Part shown: positions 4,664 through 8,194 of the stretch, piece after piece
Layout: every line of letters begins with the position of its first letter
How positions within the stretch are numbered: the stretch's first letter is position 1
Assembly: GCA_910580135.1 (NCBI GenBank)
Contig: CAJTXC010000060.1
Coordinates: forward strand, 1-8,194
Length of the DNA stretch: 8,194 nucleotides
From: an uncultured Bacilli bacterium
GTDB taxonomy: Bacteria > Bacillota_I > Bacilli_A > RF39 > UBA660
Direction of reading: 5' to 3'
Notes under the pieces: model-generated
The model's database searches: none
The model's input: the letters and a program-made list of their open reading frames with translations, nothing else
Told to the model about the DNA's origin: nothing
Program-made: the position numbers and the translations under genes

Positions 4664-5917
4664 ATGGATGATAAAAAAAGAAAGTATGCTAGATTTTTAT
4701 TAACCAGATGTTTATCTATGAATGCTGGGGAACCGCTTTTATTAAGCTACTTAGTAGAACAAAAAGAATTTGTTGGTATTGTTAAGGAAGAAGCGAAAAA
4801 ACTTGGAATAACAGAAATTTATGATGTGGAATACGATGGCGAAAAAACAAAAGATATATTAATGAATTCTACTATAGAAGAAATAGAAAAAGAACCTTAT
4901 TTTGATAGGAAAGTAATAAAAGACGTATATGATAATGGTGGATCATTATTATCGCTGACATCATACAATAAATCAAAATTAGATGATGTTCCATTAGAAA
5001 AAAAGAAGTTAATGAACAAAATTAAAGTTGATACTCAAGAGGATGCGGTAGAAGCAAGAGGTATTTATAAATATCCGTGGTGTATAGCAGCAGTTTCGAC
5101 TAAAGAATGGGCTGATAAATTAGAACTTGATTCAGAAGATGAATTATGGAATATAATTTTTAAGTGTACTTTAATTGATAAAGTGGATCCAGTTAAAGCT
5201 TGGAATGAAAAAATAAAAACCAACACAGAAAGAAGAAACTTATTAAATGAATTAAAACTATCTAAATTAAAATATAAAAATAGTTTAGGAACTGATTTAG
5301 AAATAGGACTTCCAAAAGATGTAATATGGTGGGGAGCTGCTAAGAAAAGTTATAATGGTGCAAAAGATTTAATAGTTAACATGCCAACCGAAGAAGTATA
5401 CACAACACCAAATAGAAACGAAGTAAATGGAACAGTTTGTTCCAGTAAACCTTTAGTAGTTAAAGGCAAAATAATTAATGAATTTAAACTAACTTTTAAA
5501 AATGGTAAAGTAGAAAAAGTTTGGGCTAGTAATGATGATGAAAAACTATTAGAATTAATTGAAGAATTTGATGGTATGAACTTCTTAGGAGAATGTGCAT
5601 TCGTTGATTATGACTCTCCTATATCAAAAACAAACATGATATTTAATTCAATATTAATTGACGAAAATGCATCTTGTCATTTAGCATTAGGAAGAGGATT
5701 TCCTAAATGCATTCCTGATGGTGAAGATATGAGTGATGAAAAATTATTAGAAAACGGAATAAACAGAAGCAAAAATCATGTTGATTTCATGGTTGGTACA
5801 AAAGATTTAAGTGTAATAGGAACAGATATATATGGTAATGAAGTTCTAATATTTGTAGATGGCAATTTTGCTGAAGAGAAAGTTAGAAATTTTATAAAAG
5901 AAAGGAATGATAAATAA
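4664..5917 (+). CDS. M29 family metallo-aminopeptidase (AmpS/AmpT type)
   Basis: The 417-residue cytosolic exopeptidase is of normal length for family M29, whose members remove N-terminal residues from peptides using two metal ions. The known ligand positions are all present in order: E244 in NMPTEEVYTTP (239-249), E310 in FLGECAFVD (307-315), H339 in NASCHLALG (335-343), and H372 and D374 in NHVDFMVGTKDL (371-382). The N-terminal half (about 1-200) has the usual M29 alpha/beta domain start, KYARFLL...GEPLLL. It is the first gene after the T-box and overlaps aspS by one base (TAATG), so the two are co-transcribed and probably translationally coupled. Control by uncharged tRNA suggests a job in releasing amino acids from peptides when the sensed amino acid runs short; that role is inferred. 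Its preference for particular N-terminal residues cannot be told. Confidence 0.93.
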   Translation: MDDKKRKYARFLLTRCLSMNAGEPLLLSYLVEQKEFVGIVKEEAKKLGITEIYDVEYDGEKTKDILMNSTIEEIEKEPYFDRKVIKDVYDNGGSLLSLTSYNKSKLDDVPLEKKKLMNKIKVDTQEDAVEARGIYKYPWCIAAVSTKEWADKLELDSEDELWNIIFKCTLIDKVDPVKAWNEKIKTNTERRNLLNELKLSKLKYKNSLGTDLEIGLPKDVIWWGAAKKSYNGAKDLIVNMPTEEVYTTPNRNEVNGTVCSSKPLVVKGKIINEFKLTFKNGKVEKVWASNDDEKLLELIEEFDGMNFLGECAFVDYDSPISKTNMIFNSILIDENASCHLALGRGFPKCIPDGEDMSDEKLLENGINRSKNHVDFMVGTKDLSVIGTDIYGNEVLIFVDGNFAEEKVRNFIKERNDK

Positions 5918-7659
5918 TGAGTAAATATAGAACAAATACATGTGGAGAATTAACAATAAAAGATTTAGACAAAGAAGTAACTTTATCAGGGTTTGTACAG
6001 GGCATAAGAGACCATGGTGGAGTTATGTTCGTTGACTTAAGAGATCATTATGGAGTAACACAAGTTGTTGTACATGATGATGCTATGCTAAAAGGCGTAA
6101 GCAAAGAAACAGTTATTAAAATTACTGGTAAAGTAATTAAAAGAGATGAGGAAACAGTTAATAAAAAACTTACTACAGGAGAAATAGAAGTAGTAGCAGA
6201 TTCACTAGAATTACTATCTGATACTGCTAAAGTATTACCATTTGAAATAGATGAATCTAAAAAGGTAGCAGAAGATGTTAGATTAAAATATAGATTCTTA
6301 GATTTAAGAAATCCAAAGGTTCATGAAAACATTATCTTAAGATCAAAGGCGTTTAACTTCTTAAGAAACAAGATGCAAGAATTAGGATTCTTAGAAGTTA
6401 CAACACCAATTATTACATCATCATCACCAGAAGGTGCTAGAGACTTTATAATTCCATCAAGAAAGCATAAAGGAAAATTCTATGCACTTCCACAAGCACC
6501 ACAACAATTCAAACAATTGTTAATGGCTTCAGGTTTTGATAGATATTTCCAACTTGCTCCATGCTTCAGAGATGAAGACGGAAGAAGAGATAGATTAGTT
6601 GGAGAATTTTACCAATTAGATATGGAAATGGCTTTCGCAGACCAAGAAGATATCATGGAAGTAGCTGAAACCGTATTCCCAGCATTTTTTAAAGAGTTTG
6701 GTAATAGAAAGGTAACGGAAGGACATTTTAGAAGAATACCATATAGAGAATCAATGCTTAAATATGGTACTGATAAACCAGATTTAACAAACCCACTTGA
6801 AATAATCGACGTGTCAGAAGTATTTAAGGAAACCGAATTTAGACCATTTAGAGACTCAATCGTAAGAGCGATAAAAGTAGACGATATAGCATCTAAACCA
6901 AACAGCTGGTTTAATGAATTAGTTGATTATGCTAAAACAATTGATATGCCTGGTATTGGTTATATAACTGTTCAAGAAGATAAATCTTTAAAAGGACCAA
7001 TTGATAAATTCTTAACTGAGGAAGATAGAAATGCTTTATTTGAAAAAGCAGATTTAAAAGTAGGTAGCGTATTATTCTTTATCGCTGATAAAAGAGAAGC
7101 TGTTGTATGTAAAAACGCTGGTTTAATAAGAGATGAATTAGGAAGAAAATTAGATATCATTGATAACTCAAGATTTGAATTCTGTTTCATAACTGATATG
7201 CCAATGTATGAAATAAGTGAAACTACTGGTAAATTAGACTTTATGCATAATCCATTTAGTATGCCTAGAGGTGGAGAAAAAGCATTAGAAACTGAAGATC
7301 CACTAGAAATATATGCAGATCAATTTGACGTTGTATGTAATGGTGTAGAACTTGTATCAGGAGCTGTTAGAAATAATAGACCAGAAGTATTAGTTAAAGC
7401 ATTTGAACTTGCTGGATATACAGAAGAAGATATAAAGAAAAAATTCAGTGCATTATACACAGCATTCCAATATGGATGCCCACCACATGTAGGTATGGCA
7501 CTTGGTATTGATAGATCACTTATGATGTTATTAGAAGAAGATAACGTAAGAGAAACAGTTGCATTCCCATTAAATCAAAATGGTGAAGACGTACTTACTG
7601 GTACTCCAAACGAAGTTACTGAATTACAACTTAGAGAAACTCATATTAAGTTAAGATAA
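5917..7659 (+). CDS. aspS: Aspartyl-tRNA synthetase (bacterial type, probably non-discriminating)
   Basis: This 580-residue class IIb synthetase attaches aspartate to tRNA-Asp. The N-terminal OB-fold anticodon domain spans about 1-105. The catalytic domain carries PQAPQQFKQLLM (192-203), motif 2 FRDEDGRRDR (217-226) and motif 3 GMALGIDRSLMML (526-538, R533). The bacterial GAD insertion domain lies about 290-420. In the OB fold, GIRDHGGVMF (29-38) has His33 where E. coli AspRS has Leu (DLGS). His at this site is associated with enzymes that also charge tRNA-Asn, feeding GatCAB amidation to Asn-tRNA(Asn). The Asn-reading T-box upstream supports the same idea. The start at 5917 shares its A with the aminopeptidase stop and is preceded by AAAGGA. 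The next gene begins 1 nt after the stop. Confidence 0.97.
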   Translation: MSKYRTNTCGELTIKDLDKEVTLSGFVQGIRDHGGVMFVDLRDHYGVTQVVVHDDAMLKGVSKETVIKITGKVIKRDEETVNKKLTTGEIEVVADSLELLSDTAKVLPFEIDESKKVAEDVRLKYRFLDLRNPKVHENIILRSKAFNFLRNKMQELGFLEVTTPIITSSSPEGARDFIIPSRKHKGKFYALPQAPQQFKQLLMASGFDRYFQLAPCFRDEDGRRDRLVGEFYQLDMEMAFADQEDIMEVAETVFPAFFKEFGNRKVTEGHFRRIPYRESMLKYGTDKPDLTNPLEIIDVSEVFKETEFRPFRDSIVRAIKVDDIASKPNSWFNELVDYAKTIDMPGIGYITVQEDKSLKGPIDKFLTEEDRNALFEKADLKVGSVLFFIADKREAVVCKNAGLIRDELGRKLDIIDNSRFEFCFITDMPMYEISETTGKLDFMHNPFSMPRGGEKALETEDPLEIYADQFDVVCNGVELVSGAVRNNRPEVLVKAFELAGYTEEDIKKKFSALYTAFQYGCPPHVGMALGIDRSLMMLLEEDNVRETVAFPLNQNGEDVLTGTPNEVTELQLRETHIKLR

Positions 7660-7660
7660 T

Positions 7661-8194
7661 ATGGCAATAGAAAAACTTAAAGAGATATTACAAGCATGTT
7701 GGTCTAAAGAAACTTGCTATCCAAAACAAAAGGAAAATTGGAATAAAAACAATCCAAGTTTAGGCCAATGTGCTGTAACATCATTAATAGTGAATGACTA
7801 TTTTGGTGGTAAAATAGGTAAATGTTCCGTTGGTGATATATCTCATTACTTCAACATAATTAATGATAAAGTTATCGATTTAACTATGGAACAATTTAAT
7901 TGTACTGTTAATTATAATGCTATTTCTATAATGGTAAGAGAAAATATTTTGAATGATGAAAACACTAAGTTAAGATATGAAATTTTAAAATGCAAATTAA
8001 AGGAGAACTTGAATATGTTAGAAAAATATGATGTATGGACAAAAGAATTTATGGAATCGTGGAAGGAGTTAGATTGGAAAAGAACTTTAGACGTTATTGC
8101 TAAAGATTGTAAATATTATGAAAATCCAGTCGATGAACCTTGTGCTAATTTTGATGAGATTGTAAAACTATGGGAAGTAGTAAAAGAAAATCAA
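7661..8194 (+). CDS. YunG-like domain fused to SnoaL/NTF2-like domain, 3' end outside window
   Basis: The frame is open from ATG 7661 to the window edge (178 codons seen). Residues about 1-80 resemble YunG-family proteins: CWSKETCYP (13-21), NPSLGQCAVTSL (31-42), GGKI (49-52), HYFN (62-65) and DLTMEQF (73-79). The conserved Cys and His give a protease- or transglutaminase-like look, but the family has no established function. After a linker, residues about 120-178 resemble the first half of a SnoaL-like/NTF2-fold domain: WTKEFMESWKELDWKRTLDV (126-145), then KYYENPVDEP (151-160) and LWEVVKENQ (170-178). The start has no strong ribosome binding site and lies 1 nt after the aspS stop, so translation probably depends on coupling. 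An internal start before the second domain is possible. It is the likely third gene of the T-box operon. Confidence 0.75.
   Translation, partial: MAIEKLKEILQACWSKETCYPKQKENWNKNNPSLGQCAVTSLIVNDYFGGKIGKCSVGDISHYFNIINDKVIDLTMEQFNCTVNYNAISIMVRENILNDENTKLRYEILKCKLKENLNMLEKYDVWTKEFMESWKELDWKRTLDVIAKDCKYYENPVDEPCANFDEIVKLWEVVKENQ
8000..8017 (+). promoter_or_regulatory. Internal Shine-Dalgarno and ATG at the domain junction
   Basis: AAGGAG (8000-8005) is followed 9 nt later by an in-frame ATG (8015-8017, residue 119), exactly between the YunG-like and SnoaL-like parts. It is a better ribosome binding site than the one at the gene's own start. It could allow separate production of the SnoaL-like domain, or mark the former start of a separate gene. 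Confidence 0.5.

Noticed and set aside
6972..7190. Reverse-strand open frame of about 72 codons
   Set aside because: It is fully inside aspS, a certain gene, in the region of the GAD domain; Ser/Leu-rich shadow translation with no initiation signals.

Overview
The window is AT-rich (roughly 30% G+C by eye). It uses the standard bacterial code (UGG for Trp, UAA/UAG stops), has CCA-encoded tRNA genes, strong Shine-Dalgarno sequences and many short U-tract terminators. This suggests a low-GC Bacillota, possibly one of the host-associated or uncultured Erysipelotrichia/Mollicutes-like lineages. The exact taxon cannot be read from the sequence. All genes lie on the + strand.

Layout. (1) 1-99: the 3' part of tRNA-Leu(UAA) and its terminator. 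(2) About 130-1169: a cation diffusion facilitator (CDF) metal exporter. Its leader looks like a compact NiCo (czcD-type) cobalt/nickel riboswitch whose last aptamer helix competes with an intrinsic terminator. (3) 1170-1418: a stretch with no recognisable protein gene. It holds a possible very short leader ORF with a good ribosome binding site, a two-tier hairpin and a terminator; I could not assign it. (4) 1436-1744: consensus promoter, tRNA-Ser(UGA), initiator tRNA-fMet(CAU), terminator. (5) 1805-3298: a two-domain flavoprotein, a DadA-like FAD oxidoreductase fused to a C-terminal Rieske [2Fe-2S] domain (YhfW-like). A 14-bp hairpin overlaps its stop codon. (6) 3394-3556: consensus promoter, tRNA-Asn(GUU), terminator. 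(7) 3597-4333: a promoter and a small protein-kinase-fold gene split by one in-frame UAA although every catalytic motif remains. (8) 4349 to the end: a T-box-controlled operon of M29 aminopeptidase, aspartyl-tRNA synthetase (aspS) and a YunG-like/SnoaL-like two-domain protein that runs off the window.

How the parts fit. The T-box is the most informative element. Its specifier loop reads AAC (Asn) rather than GAC/GAU (Asp), yet the synthetase it controls is AspRS. The AspRS has His33 in the DHGG motif, a residue typical of non-discriminating bacterial AspRS enzymes that charge both tRNA-Asp and tRNA-Asn. Together these suggest that Asn-tRNA(Asn) is made by the indirect route (AspRS plus the GatCAB amidotransferase) and that uncharged tRNA-Asn is the signal. 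A tRNA-Asn gene with a compatible anticodon and discriminator base lies about 0.9 kb upstream. The aminopeptidase under the same switch could supply amino acids from peptides. The metal exporter is likewise probably controlled by its own RNA leader, so two of the four main units here appear to be riboswitch-regulated.

No insertion sequences, CRISPR arrays or phage genes were seen.
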